DNA of 64,000 nt from Paenibacillus stellifer. GTDB taxonomy: Bacteria > Bacillota > Bacilli > Paenibacillales > Paenibacillaceae. Where the stretch lies: assembly GCF_000758685.1 (NCBI RefSeq), contig NZ_CP009286.1, forward strand, positions 2,386,501-2,450,500, written 5' to 3'. How positions within the stretch are numbered: position 1 is the first letter of the stretch; every line of letters begins with the position of its first letter. Below the pieces are notes generated by a model, which was not told the DNA's origin, made no database searches, and saw nothing but the letters and a program-made list of their open reading frames with translations. A program made the position numbers and the translations under genes. This document shows, piece after piece, positions 18,082 to 27,210 of this stretch.

Positions 18082-20961
18082 GTGCTGCATTTAGCTGTAC
18101 TGCTTCCTTTTTTAGCTGCTGGATTGATGATTCCGCTGACCCGGCGTCTGCCGCGTCTGCACACGGGCTGGGTGGCACTGCCCGTCCCGGCGGCGCTGTT
18201 TCTATACTTTGCGGCCAGGCTTCCCGATATCCGTAAAGGCGAGCCGTTGTCGGCAACGATCCGCTGGATGCCGTCGCTCGGAATCGACCTGAGCTTTGTG
18301 CTCGACGGTCTCAGCATGGTGTTCGCGCTGTTAATCAGCGGGATCGGGATTCTCGTTGTAATCTACTCCATTCATTATCTGGATAGAGGAACAGAGAACA
18401 TCCGGAATTTCTATGTGTATTTGCTGCTGTTTATGGGAGCGATGCTGGGCGTTGTTCTGTCAGACAATTTGATGGTACTTTACGGATTCTGGGAGCTGAC
18501 CAGCATTGCTTCGTTCCTGCTGATCGCTTTCTGGAACCGCAGGGAGAGATCCCGCTACGGGGCGCTGAAATCGATGCTGATCACCGTCTTCGGTGGACTC
18601 GCCATGTTCGGCGGCTTCAATCTGCTGTATGTCATGAGCGGGACTTACAGCATCCGGGAGATTATCTTACAGGTGCAGACGATCAGTCCGGAACCAATGT
18701 TCATCCCGGCGATGCTGCTCATTCTGCTGGGAGCCTTCACGAAATCGGCGCAATTCCCGTTCCATATCTGGCTGCCGGATGCGATGGAGGCGCCGACCCC
18801 GGTCAGCGCGTATTTGCATTCGGCGACGATGGTCAAGGCGGGCCTCTATTTGGTGGCCCGGCTTACTCCCGTCTTCGGCGGGCACGCGCAGTGGTTCTGG
18901 CTGGTGTCGCTGACGGGCCTCGCGACGCTTCTCTACGGCTCGTTCAAAGCGACCCGGCAGACCGATCTGAAAGCTCTTCTGGCCTACTCGACGATCAGCC
19001 AGCTTGGACTCATCATGTGTCTGCTCGGCCTGGGCTCCGCCGCCTTCTTCTTCCGTGGAGACGTGGGGGCGATCGCCTACACCGCTGCTGCATCGGCCGC
19101 GGTGTTCCATCTGATCAACCATGCGGTCTTCAAAGGCTCGCTCTTCATGGCAGTAGGCATTGTCGACCATGAGACCGGCACCCGCGACATACGCAAGCTC
19201 GGCGGCCTGATGTCTCTCATGCCCGTTACGTTCACCGTATCGGTTATCGGTTCATTCTCGATGGCGGGATTGCCGCCGTTCGCCGGATTCTTAAGCAAGG
19301 AGATGTTCCTTGCCGCCGTTCTGCATATCCGGGAGCTGGACATTCTGAACGTTCAGGTCTGGATGCTGGCGTTCCCCGTCATCGCATGGATTGCCAGCGT
19401 TCTGACCTTCGTGTACAGCATGATTCTCGTATTCGGGACGTTCGGCGGGAAGCTGCGGAGAGAAGAGCTGCCCAAGGCTCCGCATGAAGCTTCGCCCGGC
19501 CTCTATCTGCCTCCCGTCATCCTGGTCTCGCTTGCGCTTGTCTTCGGATTTGCGCCCAATTTGCTGTCGCATTCGCTGATCGAACCTGCCATGCTGTCCA
19601 TATACCGGGGACTTGGCGATGAGCTGATTCCGTCCGGGGAAGCCTTTGGTGTCTCCATTCATTTCTGGCATGGCTGGACGCCGGAGCTGTTCCTGACTCT
19701 TGGAATCATCGCCGCCGGGATCTTGCTGTTCCGGGGTTACCGCCGTCTGCGACTGTTGAATAAGGAGTCCGGCGGGCGGAATTATCTGAGCCGACTATAC
19801 GATATCTCGCTTAAGGGAATGGAGTCCGGCTCGGCCCGGCTGACCGATCTCTATATGACCGGTTCCCGGCGGCATTATCTTCTATATATATTTGGATTTT
19901 TCATTCTGGCGCTTGGGGGAACGCTTCTGTTGAAGCCGGGTCTGTCGTTTGGGCTGAAGACGTATGCGCCGGTGTCTTTTTATGAATATGTCATCATCGC
20001 CGTTATGCTGGGAGCCGCAGTTGCCGTACCTTTTGCCAAATCCCGAGTCGCCGCCATTCTGCTCTCCGGAGCTGTCGGCTACATGGTCACACTGCTGTTC
20101 GTGCTCTTCCGGGCACCCGATCTTGCTCTGACGCAAATGATGGTCGAGACGGTGTCCGTTATCCTGTTCCTGCTATGCTTCCGGTATCTGCCGAAGCTGA
20201 AGCCCGAGAGGGTGAAGGCAAGGGTGAAGACGATCAATTGGATTATTTCGGGTGGGGTTGGACTGATTATGACGTTCGTCGCCCTCGCAGCCATGGGAAG
20301 CAGCCCGTTCGAGCCGATTTCGGAGTTTTTTCTGAAGATGAGCTATTCCCAGGCGGGCGGCAAAAATGTCGTCAACGTCATCCTCGTCGACTTCCGCGGC
20401 TTCGATACCTTGTTCGAGATCATGGTGCTGGGCATCGCGTCGCTTGCCGTCTACGGATTGATCCGCCTGCGGCTTGAGCCCGGAGATTCCGCTTCCAGAA
20501 GCCTTCGGCCTGCGCTCTTAAGCAAAGCGGACTTCCCGGCCAGGAGCAATGATGTCATTCTGCGCACGATGAGCAGCGTCATTGTCTATCTGATTTTGGC
20601 GTTTGCCTTGTACTTGTTCTTTGCGGGGCATAATCATCCAGGCGGAGGCTTTATCGCGGGGCTGATGACTTCGGCGGCCCTGATTCTGCTCGGATTTGTG
20701 AACGGACTGGATACGCTGCGCAAGGCGCTGCCCGTAAATTACCGCATTGTAACGGCGGCCGGGCTAGTGATCGCTATTCTGACTTCCGCCGGCTCTTTTG
20801 CTTTCGGTGCGCCGTTTCTGAGCCATGCCTTCGGCCATTTCGAACTGCCGCTGCTGGGCGATACGGAACTGGCCACCGCCGTTCTGTTCGACCTTGGCGT
20901 GTATTTGGCGGTCGTCGGGGTGACGATGAATATGATCACAACGATAGGGAGGGATCGATAA
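18082..20961 (+). CDS. mrpA: Mrp Na+/H+ antiporter subunit A fused to subunit B
   Basis: 959 residues, a multi-pass membrane protein. The first about 800 residues are MrpA, a relative of complex I NuoL, with conserved transmembrane Glu/Lys/His regions (for example TSIASFLLIAFWNR and LPDAMEAPTPVSAYLHSATMV split across about residues 150-250). The last about 140 residues, from SNDVILRTMSS onward with FAGHNHPGGGFIAGL, are a MrpB domain. Bacillus has these as two genes, so this is a fusion. GTG 18082 follows AAAGGAG at 9 nt. It is first of a tightly packed six-gene operon whose complex exchanges cytoplasmic Na+ for H+. Confidence 0.96.
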   Translation: MLHLAVLLPFLAAGLMIPLTRRLPRLHTGWVALPVPAALFLYFAARLPDIRKGEPLSATIRWMPSLGIDLSFVLDGLSMVFALLISGIGILVVIYSIHYLDRGTENIRNFYVYLLLFMGAMLGVVLSDNLMVLYGFWELTSIASFLLIAFWNRRERSRYGALKSMLITVFGGLAMFGGFNLLYVMSGTYSIREIILQVQTISPEPMFIPAMLLILLGAFTKSAQFPFHIWLPDAMEAPTPVSAYLHSATMVKAGLYLVARLTPVFGGHAQWFWLVSLTGLATLLYGSFKATRQTDLKALLAYSTISQLGLIMCLLGLGSAAFFFRGDVGAIAYTAAASAAVFHLINHAVFKGSLFMAVGIVDHETGTRDIRKLGGLMSLMPVTFTVSVIGSFSMAGLPPFAGFLSKEMFLAAVLHIRELDILNVQVWMLAFPVIAWIASVLTFVYSMILVFGTFGGKLRREELPKAPHEASPGLYLPPVILVSLALVFGFAPNLLSHSLIEPAMLSIYRGLGDELIPSGEAFGVSIHFWHGWTPELFLTLGIIAAGILLFRGYRRLRLLNKESGGRNYLSRLYDISLKGMESGSARLTDLYMTGSRRHYLLYIFGFFILALGGTLLLKPGLSFGLKTYAPVSFYEYVIIAVMLGAAVAVPFAKSRVAAILLSGAVGYMVTLLFVLFRAPDLALTQMMVETVSVILFLLCFRYLPKLKPERVKARVKTINWIISGGVGLIMTFVALAAMGSSPFEPISEFFLKMSYSQAGGKNVVNVILVDFRGFDTLFEIMVLGIASLAVYGLIRLRLEPGDSASRSLRPALLSKADFPARSNDVILRTMSSVIVYLILAFALYLFFAGHNHPGGGFIAGLMTSAALILLGFVNGLDTLRKALPVNYRIVTAAGLVIAILTSAGSFAFGAPFLSHAFGHFELPLLGDTELATAVLFDLGVYLAVVGVTMNMITTIGRDR

Positions 20962-21302
20962 TGGAGCTGGTTATGGCCGTGGCTGTCGGTATTCTGTTCA
21001 TGCTCGGCGTCTATCTCATCCTGTCCAAAAGCCTGCTGCGCGTCATCCTGGGCACCTCCCTGTTAACGCATGGCGTGCATCTGCTGCTGCTGACGATGGC
21101 TGGACTGAAGCGGGGCGCGCCACCGTTGCTAGGCGGGGAAGCGGATGCTTACGTCGATCCGGTGCCGCAGGCGCTGATCCTGACCTCGATTGTCATCAGC
21201 TTTGGTGTCACCGCGTTTTTCCTGGTTCTGGCCTATCGGGCTCACCAGACGGCCCCGGAGGATGACGGAGGCGGAGCAAGAGAAGGAGGGGAGATGCCAT
21301 GA
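20961..21302 (+). CDS. mrpC: Mrp Na+/H+ antiporter subunit C
   Basis: 113 residues with three hydrophobic helices, a NuoK homologue. The start overlaps the mrpA stop (TAATG) and has AGGGAGGG upstream. The block ALILTSIVISFGVTAF (about 73-88) is characteristic of MrpC/MnhC. Confidence 0.95.
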   Translation: MELVMAVAVGILFMLGVYLILSKSLLRVILGTSLLTHGVHLLLLTMAGLKRGAPPLLGGEADAYVDPVPQALILTSIVISFGVTAFFLVLAYRAHQTAPEDDGGGAREGGEMP

Positions 21303-22774
21303 GCAATCTGCTTATCATGCCTGTCCTGATCCCGCTCTGCGCCGCCGTTCTTCTAATCTTCTTGAAGGAGAATCAGCGCGCGCAGCGGCTGGTTGCCGCG
21401 TGTGCTTCGATTCTGAGTCTTGCCGCAGCGCTTATTCTGATCAGCAGGATTCACCGGCACGGCATTCAAACGCTGCATATGGGTGGATGGGCCCCGCCCT
21501 TTGGCATTGTGTTCGTCGGCGATATGCTGGCCGGACTGCTCGTATTGACGACAGCGTTGACGGCAGCCGCCGTCCTGCTATATTCGTTCTTTACTATAGG
21601 TCCCGAGCGGGAGCGAAACTATTATTACGTGTTCTTTCATTTTCTGCTGGTCGGTGTGAACGGTTCGTTTCTGACCGGCGATATCTTCAATCTGTTCGTC
21701 TTCTTCGAGGTGCTGCTGATTTCGTCCTACGCCTTGATTTCGCTCGGCGGAACCAGAGCGCAGCTTCGGGAGACGGTGAAATACCTCTTGATCAACATCG
21801 TGTCTTCGACGCTGTTCGTAGCTGCGGTCGCCTACCTGTATGCTGCAGTCGGCACGCTCAATATGGCCCAGCTCTCGCAGCGCATCGCCGAGACGGGTCA
21901 GGGAGGCGTGCTGAATGTAATTGCCCTGCTCTTTCTGATCGTATTCTCGCTGAAGGCGGGATTGTTCCTGTTCTTCTGGCTTCCGGAATCGTATAGCGCG
22001 CCGCCGCTGGCTGTAAGGGCGCTGTTCGGGGCGCTGCTGACCAAGGTGGGACTGTATGCCGTTCTCCGGACGTTCACGCTGATCTTCGCTTATGATCCTG
22101 GATTCACGCACCCTTGGATTGCAGTCATGGGTGCGGCAGCCATGATTCTCGGGGGCGTGGGGGCGATAGCCTATACCGACATCCCCCGCATCCTGAACTA
22201 CAATGTCATCATCAGCGTTGGCTTTGTCGCTCTGGGACTCGCGGCGGCGACTCCCGATGCGCTTGACGGGGCGGTGTTCTATCTGATGCATGATATGCTG
22301 TCCAAGGGGCTGATGTACATGCTGGGCGGCATCATCATTATGCTGGCAGGGAGCGAGAAGCTGGGGGATATGGGAGGCATGCTCCGCCGTTACCCCCTGA
22401 TCGGCTGGATGTTCTTGGTGCTCGCGCTCGCAGTAGCGGGCATTCCTCCGCTCAGCGGTTTCGCGGGCAAGGTGCTGATCATAAGAGGCGCATTTGAGCA
22501 TGGGATGCTGACGCTGTCTCTGATTGGTCTGGCTTCAAGCTTACTCGTTCTGTATTCGCTGATCAAAATCTTTATGCTGGCCTTCTGGAGAAGCGAGCCT
22601 GCAAGAGAATATCCGAAGGTTCGGGCGAAAGGAGCAACTGCCGCTGCGGCGGGCCTGCTCGCGATTGTTATCGCGATGGGCATAGGCTCGGAGATCGTGT
22701 ATGAGTATGTAGCGGAAGCCGGAGCGGTAATGGCCCATCCACAGGCTTATATTGAAGCTGTGTTGAAGGAGTAG
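21299..22774 (+). CDS. mrpD: Mrp Na+/H+ antiporter subunit D
   Basis: 491-residue multi-pass protein homologous to NuoM/N and the second large channel subunit of the Mrp complex. Typical features are NLFVFFEVLLISSYAL (about residues 131-146), LKAGLFLFFWLPESYSAPP (about 218-236) and HDMLSKGLMYMLGG (about 331-344), which hold the transmembrane Glu/Lys residues of the proton path. It overlaps mrpC by 4 nt (ATGA) and ends seven bases before mrpE. Confidence 0.96.
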   Translation: MSNLLIMPVLIPLCAAVLLIFLKENQRAQRLVAACASILSLAAALILISRIHRHGIQTLHMGGWAPPFGIVFVGDMLAGLLVLTTALTAAAVLLYSFFTIGPERERNYYYVFFHFLLVGVNGSFLTGDIFNLFVFFEVLLISSYALISLGGTRAQLRETVKYLLINIVSSTLFVAAVAYLYAAVGTLNMAQLSQRIAETGQGGVLNVIALLFLIVFSLKAGLFLFFWLPESYSAPPLAVRALFGALLTKVGLYAVLRTFTLIFAYDPGFTHPWIAVMGAAAMILGGVGAIAYTDIPRILNYNVIISVGFVALGLAAATPDALDGAVFYLMHDMLSKGLMYMLGGIIIMLAGSEKLGDMGGMLRRYPLIGWMFLVLALAVAGIPPLSGFAGKVLIIRGAFEHGMLTLSLIGLASSLLVLYSLIKIFMLAFWRSEPAREYPKVRAKGATAAAAGLLAIVIAMGIGSEIVYEYVAEAGAVMAHPQAYIEAVLKE

Positions 22775-22780
22775 ATGATC

Positions 22781-23260
22781 ATGGCCTATCAGATTGGATT
22801 AAATGTATTGATTGCAGTCTTATGGATGGTCCTGAATGACAACTGGACGGGAGGGGGCTTGACCGTCGGGTATGTGATCGGGGCAGCTCTGCTGTTTCTT
22901 TTTCGCAAATTCGGGAATCAGCCCTTTTATCTCAAACGGGTCTGGGCGGTTGTGAAGCTGCTGGGCATTTTTTCGAGAGAGCTGGTCAAGTCGGGTGTTG
23001 CGGTGATCCGGAATATTGTGCGTCCGAAGCTGGACATTTCACCGGGCATCTTCGCCTATGAGACCAAGCTTACTACCGATTGGGAAATTACGATATTATC
23101 CTGTCTGATCTGCCTGACGCCGGGTACGCTGACACTCGAAGTATCGGGAGACAAACGGATGCTGTACATTCATGCCATGGATATTCAGGATGCCGGTTAT
23201 CTGTGCGAGGACATCCGAAACACGTTTGAACAAGCGATAGCGGAGGTGACGGCGGCATGA
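22781..23260 (+). CDS. mrpE: Mrp Na+/H+ antiporter subunit E
   Basis: 159 residues; two or three N-terminal hydrophobic segments and a soluble C-terminal half with TLTLEVSGDKRMLYIHAMD (about 110-128), the family hallmark. ATG 22781 is chosen over 22775 because AAGGAG is 9 nt away from it and only 3 nt from the earlier codon. Confidence 0.95.
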   Translation: MAYQIGLNVLIAVLWMVLNDNWTGGGLTVGYVIGAALLFLFRKFGNQPFYLKRVWAVVKLLGIFSRELVKSGVAVIRNIVRPKLDISPGIFAYETKLTTDWEITILSCLICLTPGTLTLEVSGDKRMLYIHAMDIQDAGYLCEDIRNTFEQAIAEVTAA

Positions 23261-23550
23261 AGGATATCGTGCTGAACATATCGATGGGCGTGCTTGCGCT
23301 CTCAATCCTGGCCTGCCTGTACCGGCTGCTGAAGGGTCCGACGCCTTCCGACCGGATCGCCGCGCTGGATACAATCGGTATTCTGCTGCTGTCCATGATC
23401 GCCATTCTGGGCATTCTGCTTGGCACAAAGGATTTTATCGGGATCGCGCTTGTCATCGGCATTTTGACGTTTATCGGAACGGCAGCTTTGGCGAGATATA
23501 TCGAAAGGGGTGCTGTAATTGAGCCTGGAGACGATGAAGAACGCAGGTGA
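23257..23550 (+). CDS. mrpF: Mrp Na+/H+ antiporter subunit F
   Basis: 97 residues with three transmembrane helices; RLLKGPTPSDRIAALDT (about 22-38) is the conserved cytoplasmic loop of MrpF/MnhF. The start overlaps the mrpE stop by 4 nt. Confidence 0.95.
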   Translation: MKDIVLNISMGVLALSILACLYRLLKGPTPSDRIAALDTIGILLLSMIAILGILLGTKDFIGIALVIGILTFIGTAALARYIERGAVIEPGDDEERR

Positions 23551-23920
23551 GCTGCTGGCAGCGGTTCTGGTGCTGGTCGGAGCAGTTATCTGCGGAATCA
23601 GCGCATTCGGACTGGTGCGTCTGCCGGATGTCTATCTGCGGTCCCATGCGGCGACCAAAAGTGCGACGCTTGGTGTGGTCGGTGTGCTGGCAGGTGCCTT
23701 TATCCTTGACTGGATCTCGTCCGGAACGGCGAGCTTCAAGCTGCTGCTTGTGATTGGTTTTGTCTTTATTACCTCTCCTGTAGCCGGACATCTCAATGGC
23801 AGAGCGGCCTACCGGTCGGGAGTTCCGCTGTGGGAGAACAGTGTGCGCGATGAGTTGAAGCCCGTGCTTGCTCAAGCCGAACCAGAACAGACAGCGGCGG
23901 CGGAGAGGGACCAAAGGTAA
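23519..23920 (+). CDS. mrpG: Mrp Na+/H+ antiporter subunit G
   Basis: 133 residues with three helices. GLVRLPDVYLRSHAATK (about 30-46) is diagnostic for MrpG/MnhG. TTG 23519 has AAAGGGG about 10 nt upstream and would overlap mrpF by 32 nt; ATG 23534 is an alternative. It ends the operon. Confidence 0.94.
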   Translation: MSLETMKNAGELLAAVLVLVGAVICGISAFGLVRLPDVYLRSHAATKSATLGVVGVLAGAFILDWISSGTASFKLLLVIGFVFITSPVAGHLNGRAAYRSGVPLWENSVRDELKPVLAQAEPEQTAAAERDQR

Positions 23921-23989
23921 CGGGTATCGGAGTTACGTAAGAACAGTCGAAGTTACTGGGGACAGTCATTGTGAACTAAGGGGGATTGT

Positions 23990-24030
23990 AAAAATCCCGA
24001 AGGGGAATGAAACGTCTCTCCTTCGGGATT
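23990..24030. terminator. Bidirectional hairpin between mrpG and the convergent small gene
   Basis: AATCCCGAAGG (23993-24003) and CCTTCGGGATT (24020-24030) form an 11-bp stem. On the minus strand it is followed by TTTTT, so it terminates the minus-strand gene; on the plus strand it may also close the mrp operon. Confidence 0.75.
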
Positions 24031-24065
24031 ATGCGACAGGTTATAAATGAATCCAGGTTATATCG

Positions 24066-24263
24066 TTACAGAAATTCTCCCTCGTCCGGGTTGACCAGCT
24101 TTCGAAGGATTTCATCCTGATCATCCCACCCGGTAAGCGGGAGATCCTCGTCGAGGATCCGGTATGCCGGAATGTCCTTGTTCCTGGACCGCTCTTCATT
24201 GTTGAGTCCGTTCAGGACCGCTTGATTCATGTCTTTCTGGCAATATGCTTGTGCTTGCAGCAT
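24066..24263 (-). CDS. Small unknown acidic protein under a c-di-AMP riboswitch
   Basis: 65 residues from ATG 24263, chosen because AAGGAG lies 8 nt upstream; an in-frame ATG at 24308 gives 80 residues but has no ribosome binding site. The product has one Cys, is rich in Asp/Glu/Asn (KDMNQAVLNGLNNEE, then LDEDLPLTGWDDQDE) and has no membrane segment or signal peptide. I do not recognise a family. It is the only gene between the c-di-AMP riboswitch terminator and the hairpin at 24030, so it is the apparent riboswitch target. It might be a short regulatory protein. Confidence 0.55.
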   Translation of the reverse strand: MLQAQAYCQKDMNQAVLNGLNNEERSRNKDIPAYRILDEDLPLTGWDDQDEILRKLVNPDEGEFL

Positions 24264-24341
24264 CTCCATCACTCCTTCGCTCATCGTTTGGGGTTGTGAG
24301 GAAGCCATATCAATGCCATCGAAACGTCAGAGTGGGGGAAC

Positions 24342-24510
24342 AAAAAAAGACCCTTAACAAGGGTCTCTGGTTTATTAACCGCATAAAAATAGACCCATCC
24401 ACTGCTGACGGGGTTAGCTGACGGACTCGGGTAAGATGGTACCCTACACTCCAGAAGGAGTGATTCGCCCCAATTGATTGGTTCCCCCGCTTCTCAGATT
24501 GAAATATCTG
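24342..24510 (-). ncRNA. ydaO/yuaA-type c-di-AMP riboswitch with terminator
   Basis: Read on the minus strand, the aptamer shows the conserved segments in order: GCGGGGGAACC, GGGGCGAATC, GTAGGGT, ACCCGAGTCCGTCAGC and CTAACCCCGTC. These match the ydaO consensus. An expression platform follows: GACCCTT / AAGGGTC with a 3-nt loop and seven T (24342-24365). In this class, c-di-AMP binding turns expression off. The gene controlled is the small minus-strand gene ending at 24066. Confidence 0.9.
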
Positions 24511-24528
24511 AAAATTAAGCGTAATTCA

Positions 24529-24558
24529 AGTATAATCGATCCTCTTTCAAAAAGTCAA
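24529..24558 (-). promoter_or_regulatory. Sigma-A promoter for the c-di-AMP riboswitch transcript
   Basis: On the minus strand TTGACT (24558-24553), 18-nt spacer, TATACT (24534-24529). The start would fall just before the aptamer. The remainder of the gap to 24995 holds only short, unlikely reading frames. Confidence 0.75.
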
Positions 24559-24995
24559 AGCTTTCTTGGAATTTATTTACCATACTGAGGGGCCATGCTC
24601 CATCCAGCCATCCTTTATGGCCAACTGGTTAAAATTTAAACCATTTGTAAGGGGTTTCAAACATGTTTCGATTAAAAAAATAAAAAAAATTAAAAATGTG
24701 CGGAAGCCCCGATCGGGAATAACCCGGATTCTTGGGGTGATCCAGTCCGGGCGGATTACAACAGAATCCAGGGCTGGCAGGGTTTTGAGGCCGCTATGAG
24801 ACCGCTTCGTATTTTCAGCTCGAAGTCTTTGATGGCGCTTTCCAGAGAGCGAAAAGGAAATGTATGGGGAGTCTGTTGGAACCGGTATCATAGTGCCTGG
24901 CGCCGCCGGGCGCTCTTGACTCTTTCAAAACGGGTTTGTTAAGGTTTTTTACAGAACAGCACGTTCAGCACACCAAATACGAGGAGATGACCAAT

Positions 24996-25676
24996 TTGAT
25001 CAAAGCACTCATATTTGACTTCGACGGAACGATTATCGATACCGAGACAGCATGGTATACAGCCTTTAACGAAGCTTACCGGAAGCATGGCGTAGAGCTG
25101 ACGCTTGAACAGTACTCTACGTGCATCGGAACAAGCCTGAACAGCTTTAACCCCTATGAATATTTAATGACGGATCTCAACCTTCCCATCGACAAGGAGG
25201 CGTTCCGGATTTCCGTTCAGGGCAGACATCGCGAGCTGATGGAGCTTCAGAAGATGCGGCCCGGTATTAAGCGTTATCTGGAAGCGGGCAAGGCAACCGG
25301 ACTCAAGATCGGTCTTGCATCGAGTTCCTCTGCCGAATGGGTGGAGACTTATTTGAACCAGCTTGGCATCCGCGACTATTTTGACTGCATCCGGACCTCG
25401 GATCATGTCAAGCGGGTGAAACCCGACCCCGAACTGTATCTCCAGGCCCTGTCCTGCCTCGGCGTATCGCCTGAGGAAGCGGTGGCGATCGAAGATTCCC
25501 CTAACGGGGCGCGTGCGGCTGCGGCTGCAGGAATGAAATGCGTCGTTACGCCGAACGAAATCACGAGCTTCCTTACGTTTGACACCCCGCATCACAGGAT
25601 TGAAAGCCTGGACCTTCTCGAATTTGACCATGTGATTACCCGCCGGTGCTTCCAGGAACCCGGACTGCAGGTATAA
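24996..25676 (+). CDS. HAD-family phosphatase/phosphomutase (beta-phosphoglucomutase-like)
   Basis: 226 residues. The four HAD motifs are present: DFDGTIID (nucleophile Asp and acid/base Asp, about residues 7-14), ASSSS (about 108-112), Lys in VKRVKPDPELY (about 141) and IEDSPNGARAA (about 164-174), with a helical cap between the first two. TTG 24996 is preferred because GAGGAG lies 8 nt upstream; the nearer ATG would overlap the ribosome binding site. It likely dephosphorylates or isomerises a sugar phosphate; the next gene makes or uses mannitol-1-phosphate, which may be its substrate. Confidence 0.88.
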   Translation: MIKALIFDFDGTIIDTETAWYTAFNEAYRKHGVELTLEQYSTCIGTSLNSFNPYEYLMTDLNLPIDKEAFRISVQGRHRELMELQKMRPGIKRYLEAGKATGLKIGLASSSSAEWVETYLNQLGIRDYFDCIRTSDHVKRVKPDPELYLQALSCLGVSPEEAVAIEDSPNGARAAAAAGMKCVVTPNEITSFLTFDTPHHRIESLDLLEFDHVITRRCFQEPGLQV

Positions 25677-25749
25677 CCAAACTACAGACTACAGATTGCA
25701 CTAGCCACGTCTCAGAGGCGCCATCCTAAAACCAAAGGGGGACACCATA

Positions 25750-26982
25750 TTGAGAGCCGTACATTTTGGAGCGGGCAATATTGGCAGAGGGCTAATCGGG
25801 CCGATTCTGTCCGACTCCGGATACGAAGTGTGTTTTGTTGCCAGAAATGAGAGACAGGTCAACCAGCTTAGGGAACGGGGCCATTATCCCGTCACGCTGG
25901 CCAATGACAATCGGGACCGCTTCACAGTGGATAATGTGACCGCCATTCGCCTCAGCGACACCGAGGAAGTGGCGGAGGCCATCGCCGGAGCGGAGCTAGT
26001 CACTACGGCGGTGGGCATCACCGCTCTCAAGGACATCGCGGAGACCATCGCCCGGGGCATTGAGCTGCGATTGAGCAGGGAGGGGATGAAGGTCAAGCCC
26101 CTGCATGTGATGGCCTGTGAGAATGGCATCGGAAGCGGCCAGCAGCTCAAAAGATCGGTCTACCGCCATATGAACAAGCCGCTTAGAGAGCTGGCGGAGC
26201 GGTGCGTCGCTTTTCCGAATGTTATGGTGGACCGGATCGTTCCTGTCCAGAAGAATAAAGACCCGCTGGAGGTTCTGGTCGAGCCCTATAGCGAGTGGGT
26301 CATTCCCCGCAGCGGCCTGATCGGCGGCGATCCCGAGCTGAAAGGAGCCCGCTACGTCGAATCTCTCGACCCCTATCTTGAGCGGAAGCTGTTCACCATG
26401 AATACAGGACACTGCTGCGCCGCCTATTTCGGCTTTTTGGAAGGCTGGCCCACTGTACAGAAAGCGATGTCGGACCCCGGTGTCCGGCAACGCGTGTATG
26501 GAGTGCTCAAAGAGACGGGGAAGGTGCTCATTCGCAAGCACGGGTTCGACCCTGCCGTCCATGAACGGTACATCAATAAGACGATGGCAAGATTCTCCAA
26601 CCCCAATTTTTCCGATAAAATCACACGTGTCGCCCGTTCCCCGCTTCGCAAGCTGTCGCCCAATGACCGTCTGGTTAAGCCCGCTCTGCTGGCTTATGAG
26701 TACGGGCTGGATACTCCAAATCTGATCTCGGCTATCGCATCGGCCCTGTTCTTTGATCATCCCGGCGATCCGGAGGCTTTGTCCCTTCAGGAATCGCTCC
26801 GCACAACGGGCATACATGCCGTCATTGAAGACAGACTGGGCCTTGTGTCCAGCCATCCGCTTCACAGCATGATCGCAGCTTCCTTCGAGAGCATTGCTAT
26901 GAGCTATCCCCATATGGCGGGCAGCTCTTATACAGCTTTGACCCCAAACGTGTTTGACCCGTCATCAGCCGAAAGCCAGTAA
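25750..26982 (+). CDS. mtlD: Mannitol-1-phosphate 5-dehydrogenase
   Basis: 410 residues, slightly longer than the usual about 380. It interconverts mannitol-1-phosphate and fructose-6-phosphate with NAD. The Rossmann motif is at the very N-terminus (HFGAGNIGRGLIG, residues 5-17). NTGHCCAAYFG (about 218-228) and the KxxxxNxxH-type catalytic region follow. TTG 25750 starts 7 nt after AAAGGGGG. No mannitol PTS genes are nearby. Together with the adjacent HAD phosphatase it could make mannitol as an osmolyte or reductant sink. The 228-bp gap after it holds the control region of the ferredoxin gene. Confidence 0.93.
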   Translation: MRAVHFGAGNIGRGLIGPILSDSGYEVCFVARNERQVNQLRERGHYPVTLANDNRDRFTVDNVTAIRLSDTEEVAEAIAGAELVTTAVGITALKDIAETIARGIELRLSREGMKVKPLHVMACENGIGSGQQLKRSVYRHMNKPLRELAERCVAFPNVMVDRIVPVQKNKDPLEVLVEPYSEWVIPRSGLIGGDPELKGARYVESLDPYLERKLFTMNTGHCCAAYFGFLEGWPTVQKAMSDPGVRQRVYGVLKETGKVLIRKHGFDPAVHERYINKTMARFSNPNFSDKITRVARSPLRKLSPNDRLVKPALLAYEYGLDTPNLISAIASALFFDHPGDPEALSLQESLRTTGIHAVIEDRLGLVSSHPLHSMIAASFESIAMSYPHMAGSSYTALTPNVFDPSSAESQ

Positions 26983-27037
26983 AGTGCCGGGAGAATGCAA
27001 GCCGCCATCAAGCAGATTCCAGACTCTGATTTTCACA

Positions 27038-27054
27038 TGTCAGATAAAATGACA
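27038..27054. promoter_or_regulatory. Consensus GlnR/TnrA box upstream of the ferredoxin gene
   Basis: TGTCA-N7-TGACA matches the GlnR/TnrA consensus TGTNA-N7-TNACA at every fixed position. It is 156 bp before the ferredoxin start, with a TATAAT at 27169-27174 and no good -35, which fits an activated promoter. Confidence 0.75.
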
Positions 27055-27210
27055 TTTAGAGTGCGGGTGTTGGCGTGTTATTCTTGAAAATAGATAAAAA
27101 TTGTGAAAATTGCGCAATGAGTTGATGCTGCTATAGCTTATGTCACATTCTTCTGCCATTCCCCTTTTTATAATAGGACTAACTTTGGATGAAAAAGAGG
27201 AGTGGAAATC

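Noticed and set aside
23519..23550. Frameshift joining mrpF and mrpG
   Set aside because: Both genes have full family lengths and motifs; the overlap is explained by a TTG start with its own ribosome binding site.
24566..24891. Short reading frames on both strands upstream of the HAD gene
   Set aside because: Lys/Ile-rich or low-complexity products without ribosome binding sites; one overlaps the promoter of the riboswitch transcript.
27061..27120. Sigma-54 (-24/-12) promoter before the ferredoxin gene
   Set aside because: TTGGCGTG is followed by TTGAA at roughly the right distance, but the required GC of the -12 element is missing, and Paenibacillus nif genes use sigma-A promoters.
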